A DNA stretch of 64,000 nucleotides from Branchiostoma floridae (lineage: Eukaryota > Chordata > Leptocardii > Amphioxiformes > Branchiostomatidae), in assembly GCF_000003815.2 (NCBI RefSeq), contig NC_049986.1:7274307-7338306 (forward strand), read 5' to 3'. Numbering within the stretch: the first letter of the stretch is position 1; every line of letters starts with the position of its first letter. The translations under genes and the position numbers were made by a program. The notes beneath the pieces are model-generated. The model did not search any database. It had not been told where the DNA came from and saw only the letters and a list, made by a program, of their open reading frames with translations. Shown one piece after another: positions 35,001 through 45,454 of this stretch.

Positions 35001-38000
35001 TGTCTGCTTGTAAGTTCAAATTTAACATTTACGTCTCTGGTCCTAACCTCGTTCAGTTCAGTTCAGGTCATCCTTCCGGTGACACAATAAAGTTCCTCCA
35101 GGCGGCTCTGTCCCGCATGACAGACAGGAGGTCTCCGTCTTGGAGGCTAACATCCTCCTCAATCACCCTCTTAAGAGTCAGGGATGGTCGGCCACGTCTT
35201 CTCTTGTCGTCAGGCCGCCAGAGCAGAACCCTTCCGGCCACCTCGTCGTGGCGCATCACATGACCGGTAAGGGCCAGGCGTCGGTCGCGGATGACTCTGG
35301 TAATCCGTGGCAGGCCATTGTAGAGTTGTGTGTTGGTGGTATGACTCTTCCAGTCAACATTCAAGGTGGCACGAAGGAGCCGGGTATAGTTCCCGTCAAG
35401 TTTCTTGCAAGGGGTTTTGGTTAAGGACCATGAATCTGAACCGTAGAGCAGAATGGACTCAACACTCGATCTGAAGCCTTTGATCTTGGTGGCATTTTGA
35501 ATTGGAGCCTTCCACACCTAACCTCGACCTATCCCTAATACCTAATACTAGTTGGAAAAACAAGCATTATTACGATATACAAGAGTGCCCATTCACGATA
35601 CGGCCCATGACAGTTGACTTAAGTCACTTTTTTGACATCTGCAGGGTCACAACATTTGCTTAGTTCGTAAGCACCAACAACCAACGCTTGAAAATTTGCT
35701 TGAATTTCACCGCTTTGTCTTTGACGAGTTTTGACAAGGGTTTACTTAGTACATGTATCAAGTGCAACTTTACAAAACAACTGTACGGTCGTGTGGAAGA
35801 TAGGTCGGGATTAGGACCACTCGCGTTATGAAAAAAAAAATGTGCCGTAAAATTTACAACACCTCTCGTTTGTAAGGTTTACGATAATATTATAATATTA
35901 TCAACTTCTTCCAACAGCTCCGTCAATTGGTTTCTTTACACGTGGCACAAAGGGATGTCTGTTTCTCTGTGACACCAAGACGACCTTTGTCAAGGGCACA
36001 AACATGGCCGACACCCCTAGCGTTGTACAGATATCCCAGAATCCTCTACTGTACAGCGTGGCATCGGAAAACGCTGTTGGGATCGTCCATGAACTGGAGA
36101 GGCTGATACTGCCGGTTCGGGAGGCACAGAATGGATGTCTATCAGACGTGCACGAAGAAGGCACATTGTTGAAGTCAGCCCTGTCTCTGTCCCATGCGTC
36201 ATCAATCGCCGTGGTGGCCATTACGTGTCCTGATAAAGGTGGGCTACAAGTTCCTGCGTGCAATTTTCATGTTACTGTATTCTTAATATGAAACAGCTGA
36301 AAAAGGAACGAGTTACTTTGCATTTCTTTGTATGATGTTTGATACTATATCTTTTTTAAAGTTTCCAACCAGTTTTGTTACTGTAAACAAGATACTTAAT
36401 GATTGGGCCAATCATGAAAATCCAAGGAATTACCAAATGTGGCCACAAATTACACAGTGGCCAGGTGGACCTTCTCCTTAGGTGGTCACAAGTGCAACCA
36501 TATGCATTGCGTATTGCAATTGCCTCTTTTCCTTGCATGCCCTAAAAGCATAGCCTCTACCAGGCTTCATGGTTCAGTGGTCTAATTGTAGAAATTGGAC
36601 AAATAGGGTCAATAGTACGCTAGGGGAGTCAGCCGCCCGAGTAGATTACCAATATCCGAACCACGTGACTGACTCCCCTGGCGTACTATTGACCCTATTT
36701 GTCCAATTTCCACAATGAGGCCACCGAACCACGGAGCCTGGTAGAGGATACTAAAAAGCAAGCACACCAACATGAAAGTATCTCCTTTCCCAACAGAACC
36801 CAGCTCACAGAAGCAGTATGAGGGGCTTCAAAGCGCTGTTGCCATAACCGGCATGTTGCAGGCGTTAGGGAAGGACGTTACTGTGGTAACCGACGAGACC
36901 AGCACAAAACATGTGGAGAATATCGCAAGGGAACTCGTACATGTAGGTGGGTACTGAGCTATGCGGCTACAAGACTTTCTTTCTCATCAATTCAAGCTCG
37001 TTCACATCTTTTCATGTACTGTGATAGTTATCTAAGTACATGTAATGGAATTCAAAGGAGACCACCATATATGCACAAGGCTACCTTGATCCCCTGTCAC
37101 AAATTCGGGACCTTTCCACTTATAACCAGCAAAAGTTTACGTTGGCTTGTGAGTAGCCTAGAATTCATTTTATTCTATGCGCGTAAATGTCAACAAAATG
37201 TCAATAAAATACGCAACATAGGACAACAAAAGAAGGGAAATCAGATATATCGCATCTATTGTATCGACCACTGTTTGTATATTTGTCAATTTTAGATGAC
37301 ACAATGTCTTTCCATCCACAGGATATCTGAAGAAAGCCTTCACTGTTCTACCCTACCCACAAAACAACATTGCCAGTGCAGACAGAAACATGCCGCTGCA
37401 GTTTCTCACTGAGGAAAACGATCCGAGGAAACCTAAGTTCGACCATCTGGTGAGGATAGGAAGTTCTGTACAACCAGAAAAATCTTCCAATGACACGCAG
37501 GGCATTGACCAACTGTTTCTCGTAAAGCTGCCGTGGATCAAATCAACAGGTAATCTTTTTTGAAAGATCAGTTCTGAAACTCCGTACGGCGCAAACGTTT
37601 CCGTGACTATCATGGAAGCTCATCTGTGTTGGTAATAATCATAGTGCAATGCTAAACTTTCTTCCAACACAAAGTAATACACGGATCAAATTTTCAATGA
37701 CTACTGTCGCCTTCTTCAGGATCAATACTGATGACCAATCACTTCATACAGTAATCTCGCGAGAGTTACAGACACGTGATCTTATTAACACGTGATATTG
37801 CGGATACGTGTCGTCAGCAATTGGTCAAACGTGTCAGGAAGTTTATAACGCCTCGTCTCTGTTCAGTGATGGCTTGAGTGCCTGATTTATATGACCTCCT
37901 TTATATCTCTTACAATTCAATCCTGTTTTTTTCCATATATTTGTTACGGACACGTATATGTGTGATCTTGTGGATACGTGACGTCAGTAATTGGTCAAAA

Positions 38001-39188
38001 GTACATGTACCTGGAAAGTGTCAGTATTAGGAGGAAGTTTAGCATTGTACAATATTCCTGTGATAATTTTTTTTTAATGTCATTTTCATGTTTTCCTGTG
38101 TACGTAGCTCCTTTTGTTTATTGATGCATTCAAAATGTTTATTTCTGGCACAAATTTACGTCTTTTGTCAGGTATTGGTGCGGATCGCAGTGACACCGAG
38201 ATCTCGACAGACTATACCATTGAGACAGGGGTGTACAGCTCATGGGCGCTTACATTGGCGCTGTTAGTTCTGAATGCCTGTCCGATCCACGACCGCTACC
38301 GTAGGAGAAGCGTGGGGGCGGCAAAGGATATGAAGGATGCTACGGAAGCTGCTATCTCAATTGAAAGGGTACGTATATGCATGTTATGATAAACATACTA
38401 CTATGTTGCTGAGACGCAAAGAGCAATGTAAATGTGATTGAATAGTTAACGCTAGTTCACCTTTATCCGTAGGGTAAACTATATCCGTTCATTTTAAAAA
38501 CAATGTATTTAGGGATATCAAGTCGACAGATGGTGGTTTCAAACTGCAATATTTTGAAAATAGTACAATATGAAACTACCGTCCATCGACTTAATATCCC
38601 TGGATACCCTGTTTAGCAACACAACGGATATAGGTTACCCCGCGGATAAAGGTGAACTAACGTTAACCTGGAATCCAGTCCTTACGCTGCTTGGGCTGGC
38701 TTTGGCGGCCTACGGAGCTAGTATAGGCTGTCTACGGGGCAGATAAAGCTTTCTGCCGCCAAGGTGATCGTCTGCACCCGGTATGATTTTCACGCGGTAG
38801 GACTTTGCCCAGTACTAGTGGGAGTTAAATTTCCCAGCCACGGATGGCTGATTTAACTCCCACCGTGCAAAACTCCTACCGGGTGTGAAAGATTACCTCA
38901 GCCGCAAGAAGTTTCTCCTGTCCCAAAGGTAGTCTGGCCAATCCACGGTAGACTGGGTTCCAGGTTATTGAATAGTTTACAATCGCAAGATATCTCACAG
39001 GAAGGAATCCGCTATGTTTCGTAGTGCAAATCGTGAGTAAAACAAGCATTCGTTGATTTCAGGAACAACTGGCGCTGTCCGTGGTGCTGAAACAGACCAA
39101 CAATAGGGAGATCTTGGAGGAGCTGCAGTTTTCCGCTGAGCAGAAAGGGGTCATTACTGCAATGAGAAACTTGGCTGTACTGGTTTAA
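32019..39188 (+). CDS. DGLUCY: D-glutamate cyclase relative with divergent C-terminal domain
   Basis: Ten exons join in frame to 584 residues: 32019-32127, 32753-32906, 33808-34003, 34436-34586, 34887-35009, 35918-36238, 36797-36946, 37322-37549, 38172-38368 and 39063-39188. DGLUCY is a mitochondrial enzyme converting D-glutamate to 5-oxo-D-proline. The N-terminal DUF1445 hydro-lyase-like domain is clear: VRRLIRAGELRDRPTSGM, YAQANVTILPKSLADDF, EESDIRTDG, FYTGCSFSFEGAFLEAGVP and MEPAVMSA (about 17-243). The C-terminal DUF4392-like part (from about 270) has NAVGIVHELERLI, QKQYEGLQSAVAI and KFDHLVRIG. Where the family has a GDGGNE motif followed by a VSNWGGYAL-type block, this protein reads STGIGADRSDTE then GVYSSWALTLALL. 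Length is near the human protein's (about 616). Catalysis by that domain is doubtful. AATAAA at 39,427. Confidence 0.85.
32140..32540 (+). mobile_element. LINE fragment: ORF2 C-terminus and tail
   Basis: Frame reading RLYRYCNLNRIEDECHILVE then CRLYTVERNEL and stop: the C-terminal Cys/His motif of CR1-type LINEs. The tail to about 32,540 (aacttgcccggtgtggcc) is untranslated. It lies immediately after the donor of DGLUCY exon 1. Confidence 0.7.
35058..35517 (-). mobile_element. LINE fragment: ORF2 C-terminal region
   Basis: Minus-strand frame containing ESILLYGSDSWSLT, LLRATLNVDWKSHTTNTQLY, RRLALTGHVMRHDE and RRRGRPSLTLKRVIEEDV: the segment downstream of the reverse transcriptase in RTE/Jockey-like LINEs. 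Open for about 150 codons but lacking the catalytic domain. Inside DGLUCY intron 5, antisense. Confidence 0.85.
36554..36747. mobile_element. Inverted-repeat element, ~79 bp arms
   Basis: Left arm from cctctaccaggcttcatggt to gctaggggagtcag pairs with right arm ctgactcccctggcgtac ... gcctggtagagg with a handful of mismatches. Short centre, no ORF. In DGLUCY intron 6. Confidence 0.85.
37611..38045. repeat. Dispersed repeat with CACGTG boxes, copy 1
   Basis: Contains catggaagctcatctgtgtt, ggatcaatactgatgacca, acacgtgatcttattaacac and aggaagttta. Related copies at 41,930-42,130 and (inverted, diverged) 51,905-52,150. In DGLUCY intron 8. Confidence 0.65.
38455..38658. mobile_element. MITE family A copy
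   Basis: gttcacctttatccgtaggg at left and ccgcggataaaggtgaac at right, with paired agggatatcaagtcga and tcgacttaatatccct inside. In DGLUCY intron 9. Confidence 0.85.
38665..38966. mobile_element. MITE with aacctgga ends
   Basis: Left end aacctggaatccagtc and right end gactgggttccaggtt. It holds an inner palindrome (gtgggagttaaat ... atttaactcccac). Abuts the family A copy. Confidence 0.8.
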
Positions 39189-39327
39189 TAAACTAGTCCA
39201 TTCTTGACATGTACCGCAATAGCACATCATTTAACGGCATGGAGGGTGCCTTTTCATGTTATAATAATGGTGATGTAAACTTAGGATATAAGAAATTAAT
39301 TCTCATAAGCAAAAATACCCCGATTTC

Positions 39328-39362
39328 ATCAAGGAGGCTTTTTCATATAGAACCTCCTTGAT
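39328..39362. repeat. Short palindrome with CAAGGAGG tips
   Basis: atcaaggagg and cctccttgat pair around a 15-base loop, 140 bases past the DGLUCY stop and before its AATAAA, so likely transcribed in the 3' UTR. Confidence 0.75.
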
Positions 39363-39426
39363 TTCAGAAAGAATATTTAAGCATATAATATATTAATACT
39401 GCATTTGGAAAGGTGCCATTGTCTAA

Positions 39427-39432
39427 AATAAA
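39427..39432 (+). promoter_or_regulatory. Poly(A) signal AATAAA
   Basis: First AATAAA after the DGLUCY stop codon, 240 bases downstream. Confidence 0.6.
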
Positions 39433-40299
39433 GTAATGTGCATACAAATCAAACAGAACCCACCAATGTCAACCTATATTTTGTAACCTAGTTTTTAATC
39501 TATTTTTTGAATCTGGTGGATGGAAGAGTTGCGTTTGAAGGCCAAGTTCAAAAGTAGGAAATAAACAAGAAAGCTGTACTATTGTTTTCACATGACAATT
39601 TATTGCCACAAGTTACTGCCATCACTGTTTTTAAAGTTGACAATGTAACTTTTCAGTCAATTTACAATATACAACCATATGGAATGCAAAGTTTTCTTTA
39701 CTCTATGAATCTACATTGTCTTTGGTGGTGACTGACTATCGCTTCAACATATCCAAGAGCTGAAACTGGAAAAAAAGGTGCATCAACAAAAAGGTGCCTT
39801 GGGCCAGTCTGTAAAATGCAATTACCAATTCCAATGGTGATTGGTCATGTCATACTACTTAGTCTCTGATTGGCCATGTACTATCATTCTCCTTAATGTG
39901 ATTGGTCAATAATCTAGACTGCTATCTTTTGCCATATTTGGGCATTTAATTATTGGTCATGGCTAATTGGTTTGACACATAACATTCATTAGCCAATGAG
40001 AATGCAATCAATGGTGAAAGATCAGGAAAAGCTGTTAGATTTTGTGTACAATGACTGGAGTAACAGTCTTTACAGTGCTGTTTTAAAGAAATGTTTGAAT
40101 CTTTGTAATATCATTGATAATTCTGTCACATGTATATCATGTACTAAATAAATACATATCAGAAACATAGGTGCATGAAAACATATATCATCATCATCAT
40201 ACATATATCATTTCATATATGTACTCCACCAACCAGATTCCTTTGTAGCAAATTGGACCAATGTGTGAGTATCGCCCATTCACAAGTTTTCACAGATAA

Positions 40300-40370
40300 T
40301 TAGGTCCAGGTTCAGGTTCAGGTCCGGACCTGTCGCAATCCTCTGGACTTGAACTGGACCTGAATTTTTC
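40300..40370. repeat. Fragment of the aggtccagg repeat
   Basis: taggtccaggttcaggttca and tcctctggacttgaactgga repeat motifs found in the element at 489-910. Confidence 0.55.
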
Positions 40371-40847
40371 TTTATCAGTAACCACCCCGACTTATCAGTA
40401 AAAGATTCTTTGTGGTTCCAACATTGCGTGATTGGTGAGATGCATTGGCTCTAGCCAGCGTCCGTTTTCCGTCAATTGACGGAAATTTGCTGCGTGTGAC
40501 GGAAATTTCTTAAAACCAATCCGTCAACCTTGACGGACAAAAATTCTTGGTGGAAGCTACAGGCGGTTTGGGGACGCTGTCCACGGTCGTAAAAGCCACA
40601 AACTGATTGTTTTGCTATTGTTATGATCGTTGACAATGTGTGTCGGTGCCCTTTCGCATATGATAATCTCATTAAAAACCTGTTTTTCAAGGTCTCCGTT
40701 CCGTCTTTCTAACTTGATTTTTGCGGTTTTCGCGACAATGGGAATTGGTTGACGGAAAAAAAATTCGAGCTGGCTAGAGCCCTGATTGCGGGTAATATGT
40801 CAGAGGTGAAGGTCCAAAACACATGTATCAGGAATTGTCCAAACTAG

Positions 40848-40922
40848 CCTGAGTATCATCCTCCATAGTGACTGCTGGCTCACGACTTTTGCCAGCGGTC
40901 ACTATGGAGGATGATACTCAGG
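40848..40922. repeat. Inverted repeat, ~30 bp arms
   Basis: cctgagtatcatcctccata at left is the exact complement of tatggaggatgatactcagg at right; pairing continues inward (gtgac-gctgg). Confidence 0.9.
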
Positions 40923-41278
40923 GTAGGTCCAAACAAGAATTCTTTACAAGTTAGGGGCCTTTACATTTGACATTTCACCAACAATGCATCTTGCTGCACA
41001 TGCACATTTGTGACCTTGAACAGGCTTATTACTTGTATACACTGTGGGACAGAACACAATTTCCACATGTGATTCCATATGTTTTACAGCAATAAATACA
41101 CAAAGAATATCTGGTGTTTTTACTGCAATAGATGTGGTACGTATATCATTGGGGACAAGTTGCACAAGTTGCTCAGGCTCAGAGTGCAGGAACTCTACTG
41201 GTGTTACATTGAACAAAGGAAAAATACACAATAAGTACCATAAGTAAGAGAACTATCCTTTCACAATACATGTTATCA

Positions 41279-44200
41279 CTACATTTCCTCTAACTCCCCA
41301 ATCAGAACCATCATGTACACCCCAACTAGAAGGGCTGCGATCTCTTTGAAGGATTGCCAGATACTGGAGCGGCCGTCCAACAGTTCTGGTATTACTGAAA
41401 CCGTGGCGATGTAGATGAACCCCCCTGCTGTGAATGGTAGGATCCATATGGTTGCTGTAGCACCGCCTCCGCCTGCTAGGAGGCCGAACACAGTCCCAGC
41501 CATGGCACCAGTCGCTGTGCTGAATTGGAGAAGCATTGCCTGCATAGAAAACAAATAAAAACACACTTGAAGTTGAGGCGTTCTGTAAATGTAGGCATAC
41601 TGTAAATGCATTTAATTAATAAGTTTGCAGGGATTAACTTTTGTGGTAGCGGGAAAATGGAGTGATTGCGGTAGCGCCATAGACTGTAGACTTAAGATAT
41701 CAGCCTATTGGTGTCATGCTTATTAGCTTTTTGTGGCTCCCATACTTTCCACTTTGTTTGTTAGGAAAGAGAATGGGAGCCCTGGTAAACTGACTAGGAA
41801 TAGGGGTTTATCCAAAGTGTGAGTGGTCCAAACCTTACATTAAGTTACACTCTGGTCTCTGGACTGACATCTTGAAAAAGGTGACTGACACTACTTCCAA
41901 AAATGTGGTACATCTTAATCTATAATTATCATGGAAGCTCATCTGTGCTGGTAGTACTCATAGTACAATACCAAAACTTTCTTCCAATACAAACTTGTAC
42001 CTCACCTCACCTTAACAAACTTACACACGGATCAAATTTTCAATAACCACTGTCGCTTCTTCAGGATCAATACTGATGACCAATCACTTTAGAACGTAGA
42101 CTCTTGTTAACACGTGATCTTGGGGATACATAATGTCACCTCACCTCACCTCACCGGTCCCATAGCCTCATCGGCCGTAGGGGCAGTAATGCCATCAACG
42201 TAAGTTTTCCATCTCCTTCTATCTTCAGCCAGGGTTTCTAGCTGATGTACTGTTTGTCCCGACCATTCTTTCAGGTCACTTTCAGGTCACTACTAGTAGT
42301 CCAAGTCCGTCGTGGACGTCCCCTAGGTCTTACACCCTCCGCCCTTCCTTGCAGTATAGTGTGAGTTAGAGTGCCCTTTGCTCTTGTAGCATGGCCAAAC
42401 CACTGTAGTAATGTCAGCAGTTGATTAAACATGCTCAATCCATAGTTTTGTTACTAACCTTCTTCTTGGAGCAGCCTGACTGCACGAGGATGGCGAAGTC
42501 TCCGATCTCGTGTGGCACCTCGTGTAGGAGGATGGTGAGGGTGGTGATGATCCCCAGGCCGCGCCCCACCAGGAACGACGCCCCGATGGCCATCCCGTCC
42601 GTGAAGTTGTGCGAGAAGTCAGCCACCAGGTTCAGGTACCCGGCTATCTTGATGTCCTGAACAGGCTCTTCAACATCTGTGTCTGGAGAGCAAAATGGTA
42701 CATTGTGAATCAATTTAAACTAAAGATCCCATAGCCTTTTTGCAGCATATTCTAAAAGATATCAAAACTGGAAGTTCCCCTTGAGTACCATAGACAGCCA
42801 ATAGGGGACCCAAAGTATAAACATTTTCACGTCTCACCTACCCAGACACCAAATATTAAGAGAATCCATCCAACACAAATGCTGATAAAACTATAACATT
42901 CCTGGCAAACATAACAGCTTTAAAAGATTACAGAAGTGAAGGCCAAGACTCTCAGAGACAAATCCACTTTACAACAAACAAGAAAAAGATGAAATGGAGG
43001 ATTGCAGGAGTCTGCTGCAATCAACTAATTAACTATTAAGTATCTTTCCCTCAAAACTTAAAAATAATATTATAACTCACCTTCCTCCTCCTTCTTGACT
43101 TCTCCATCTTTCTCTTCTGAAGTTTCCTCTCCATCTCCTTTGCTGCTTTTCCTTTTTCTGAGCTCAGTTTCTCCCTCCCCCTCCTTATCATCAGTACTGC
43201 CCTCTTTCTCCTCTGCCTTGGGCTTGTCCTCCTCCTCTGCAGGTGCATTATGGGTATGCCCCGATGCACCATGGGAATGTCCGTGTCCCCCCTTTACATA
43301 CCGTACAAACTTCTCCACAATGAGGAATGCTAGGATGCCGGCTATTACCCAAAGCCCCACGCCGATGTCATGTGAGTGGCCGTGGTCACCACCATGAGAG
43401 TGACCGTGACCGTGAGAGTGACCATGTGAGTGACCATGACCATGACCATGACCGTGACCATCGTCCTCCCCATGTGAGTGTGGTGACGTGGCGTGTGGGA
43501 TGAGATGGAGGAAGGCATCTCCCAACAGGCCACCTGAGGCAAAACTCAACAACACCTGTGAACAAAAACAAACACATAAAGTTTGGTATCAATTCAGTCA
43601 GATTTTGTTACAAAATTCTGTCAATTACTCTCAATAACAAGCCATGACAGGTGTAGCAGGTGTAGCAAGCCAGACTACACTCCTGGCCAGAATATACCCA
43701 GGTACATTTTTGCATGGGGTATAATTTAACCTGCTACACTGTATGGTCATTGATATGTGTACATTGAAATTGCCATCTCTACAATATGAAAAAAGCATTC
43801 TTTTTTCAATCAAAAGCCATAACAGTACAGACATGGTTGATTTTAAATCATATTATTGGTTGATGTTAAGTGTGTCATTTACCATCATAAACAACTCAAA
43901 TGTTAATTCAGGTTAACATTTAACCATGTTATGATGTTAAATGATGTTATTGGTCGATGTTAAACATGTAATTTATTGTATTATGACCGATAGATGATAA
44001 GTGTTAGTATGACAACGTTGTAGTACTTAGTAGTTAAAATTTATTATATTTTATGGAAGAGGACTCCAGGAAGAGCAGTGGTTGGATGTCAACACTAAAT
44101 GAAGATTAATAAACAAACAAACAAACAAACAGACCTTGAGTAAGGGTTCGTGCTCCGCAGTGTTGGCCTCCAGTGGGATGAAGAGGAGGATAATGACTGG

Positions 44201-45112
44201 TGCAGCGCTGATGAGGGCAGTGGCAGTCAGGGATGTCAACCAGATAGTCATCTGTGGGGAAAAGATACAAAACATTATTAAAACACATTCTACTGTTTTG
44301 ATAAAAACCAAAACCAAACAAGAAATCAAAGATCTCAAACATGTATTTACATATGGATCTTTTGCAAACTTCTTGTTTCATTGATTATAATGATTATTGC
44401 GGACTGATTTTGTCCGATGTATTTTCCTGACAGCCTGCGGGAACAACCTTGGACCCGGGCCAAACCAACCTTCCTATCCTGCCAGTCTTTGGTCACACTA
44501 CCTTCTACCTCACATCCTGTCACTCTATATATTCAAATTACAACGGACACGTACAATAAGACAAACATACACAGAGACTGAAAACAATACCTCTTTTTAC
44601 TCGAGTACGACAGGAATGCAAGATTTTATTCTTTTGCAAACGACGTCGTTTTGATGTCTACTTACTGTGTCCCTCTGTGGTCCATTTCCTCCACGGCTGG
44701 AGGGTTTACTTCCTTCTTCGTGATGATGATGATGCTCATGCTCATTGGCTTGCTCGTATGCACTTCCATGGTAGAAGTGTTCGTGTGTTGGTTCGTGCGC
44801 ATGGTCATGGTCATGATGATGATCGTGATGATGATGTTCATGTTGATGTCCTTCCTCTTTCTCCTGGTAGGAGCTGCCGTGGTAGAAATGCTCGTGTGTG
44901 GGTTCGCCATGTCCATGGTCGTGCAAGTGTGCATCCTGTGCATGCCCGTTCGCGTGTGCATGCCCGTGCGCGTGTCCATGTCCATGCCCGTGCCCGTGCC
45001 CGTGACCATGGTCGTGCGCGTTCGTCAGACTCCACGCTACACAGAAGAACACTAAAACCGAGGCGGTGCACAGCCGTATGGTAGGAGAAAGTGAACGCCG
45101 GGTCCCTGCCAT
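41279..45112 (-). CDS. SLC39A7: Zinc transporter SLC39A7 / ZIP7 (KE4)
   Basis: Five exons (44666-45112, 44135-44251, 43081-43555, 42459-42682, 41279-41539) join in frame to 507 residues. ZIP7 releases zinc from the ER/Golgi lumen into the cytosol. The ATG at 45,112 is followed by a signal peptide (about 1-31, [16 protein letters not shown]) and a long His-rich luminal domain with two [11 protein letters not shown] repeats. Helices start at about 150 ([15 protein letters not shown]) and 189 ([20 protein letters not shown]). A second HGHGHSHG loop follows, then [19 protein letters not shown] and a charged cytosolic loop. Helix IV carries HNFTDG and helix V carries HEVPHE, the metal-binding signature of the LIV-1 subfamily. 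The last exon has [20 protein letters not shown]. Normal family length, all motifs intact. Head to head with GTPBP6. Confidence 0.97.
41602..41690. mobile_element. MITE family B, partial copy
   Basis: actgtaaatgcatttaatta then tttgtggtagcgggaaaa; the far end is missing. In SLC39A7 intron 4. Confidence 0.55.
41930..42130. repeat. Dispersed repeat with CACGTG box, copy 2
   Basis: catggaagctcatctgtgct, ggatcaatactgatgacca and taacacgtgatct in the same order as at 37,611-38,045. Confidence 0.7.
42131..42415 (-). mobile_element. LINE fragment: extreme ORF2 C-terminus
   Basis: Minus-strand translation, with one frameshift, reads [31 protein letters not shown], then [20 protein letters not shown] and [12 protein letters not shown]. 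This matches the conserved tail of Jockey/RTE-type LINE proteins. In SLC39A7 intron 4, same strand. Confidence 0.75.
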
Positions 45113-45454
45113 TGTGTAGTTTGTGTGCGTGTGGGAACATACGTGGCGTTCAGGGATCCGGGGGCAGAGGTCATACCCACAATGCTCTCAGTAGGTCAGA
45201 GGTTGCGGAAAGTCGTACCCGGAAGTAGAGGCAGCAGACGACGCAGCAACACATGCACACTGCACTGGACACTTTCTTTTCTCTTCTACACAGCATTGGG
45301 CAAGCACGTATCAGTTGGATAAGAAAAAGTTGGATTTTATAACATTTTGCACAGCCACAGTCAAAACATGCAACGTGGGCTGGAACATTGATTATATTCC
45401 TATGAAAATCGGAAGCAAAATTGATTTTATGTTCCTTGAGATCCAACGTTTGCC
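45113..45454. promoter_or_regulatory. Bidirectional promoter interval, SLC39A7 / GTPBP6
   Basis: Only 342 bases separate the two divergent start codons, and both 5' UTRs must also fit. No TATA box is obvious, consistent with a housekeeping bidirectional promoter. This follows from the spacing and is not shown by a specific motif. Confidence 0.65.

Larger units (their letters stand above)
39189..41278. other. Intergenic stretch, DGLUCY relative to SLC39A7
   Basis: Convergent gene ends. Holds the DGLUCY poly(A) signal, a short palindrome (39,328-39,362), a cluster of ATTGG/CCAAT boxes (39,826-40,006), a partial copy of the 489-910 repeat (40,300-40,370) and an inverted repeat (40,848-40,922). 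No gene seen. Confidence 0.6.

Noticed and set aside
35140-35424. Plus-strand open frame inside DGLUCY intron 5
   Set aside because: Antisense to a LINE ORF2 fragment.
44651-45084. Two plus-strand open frames of about 134 codons
   Set aside because: They are exact antisense shadows of the His-rich first exon of SLC39A7; the His/Gly codon repeat keeps all frames open.
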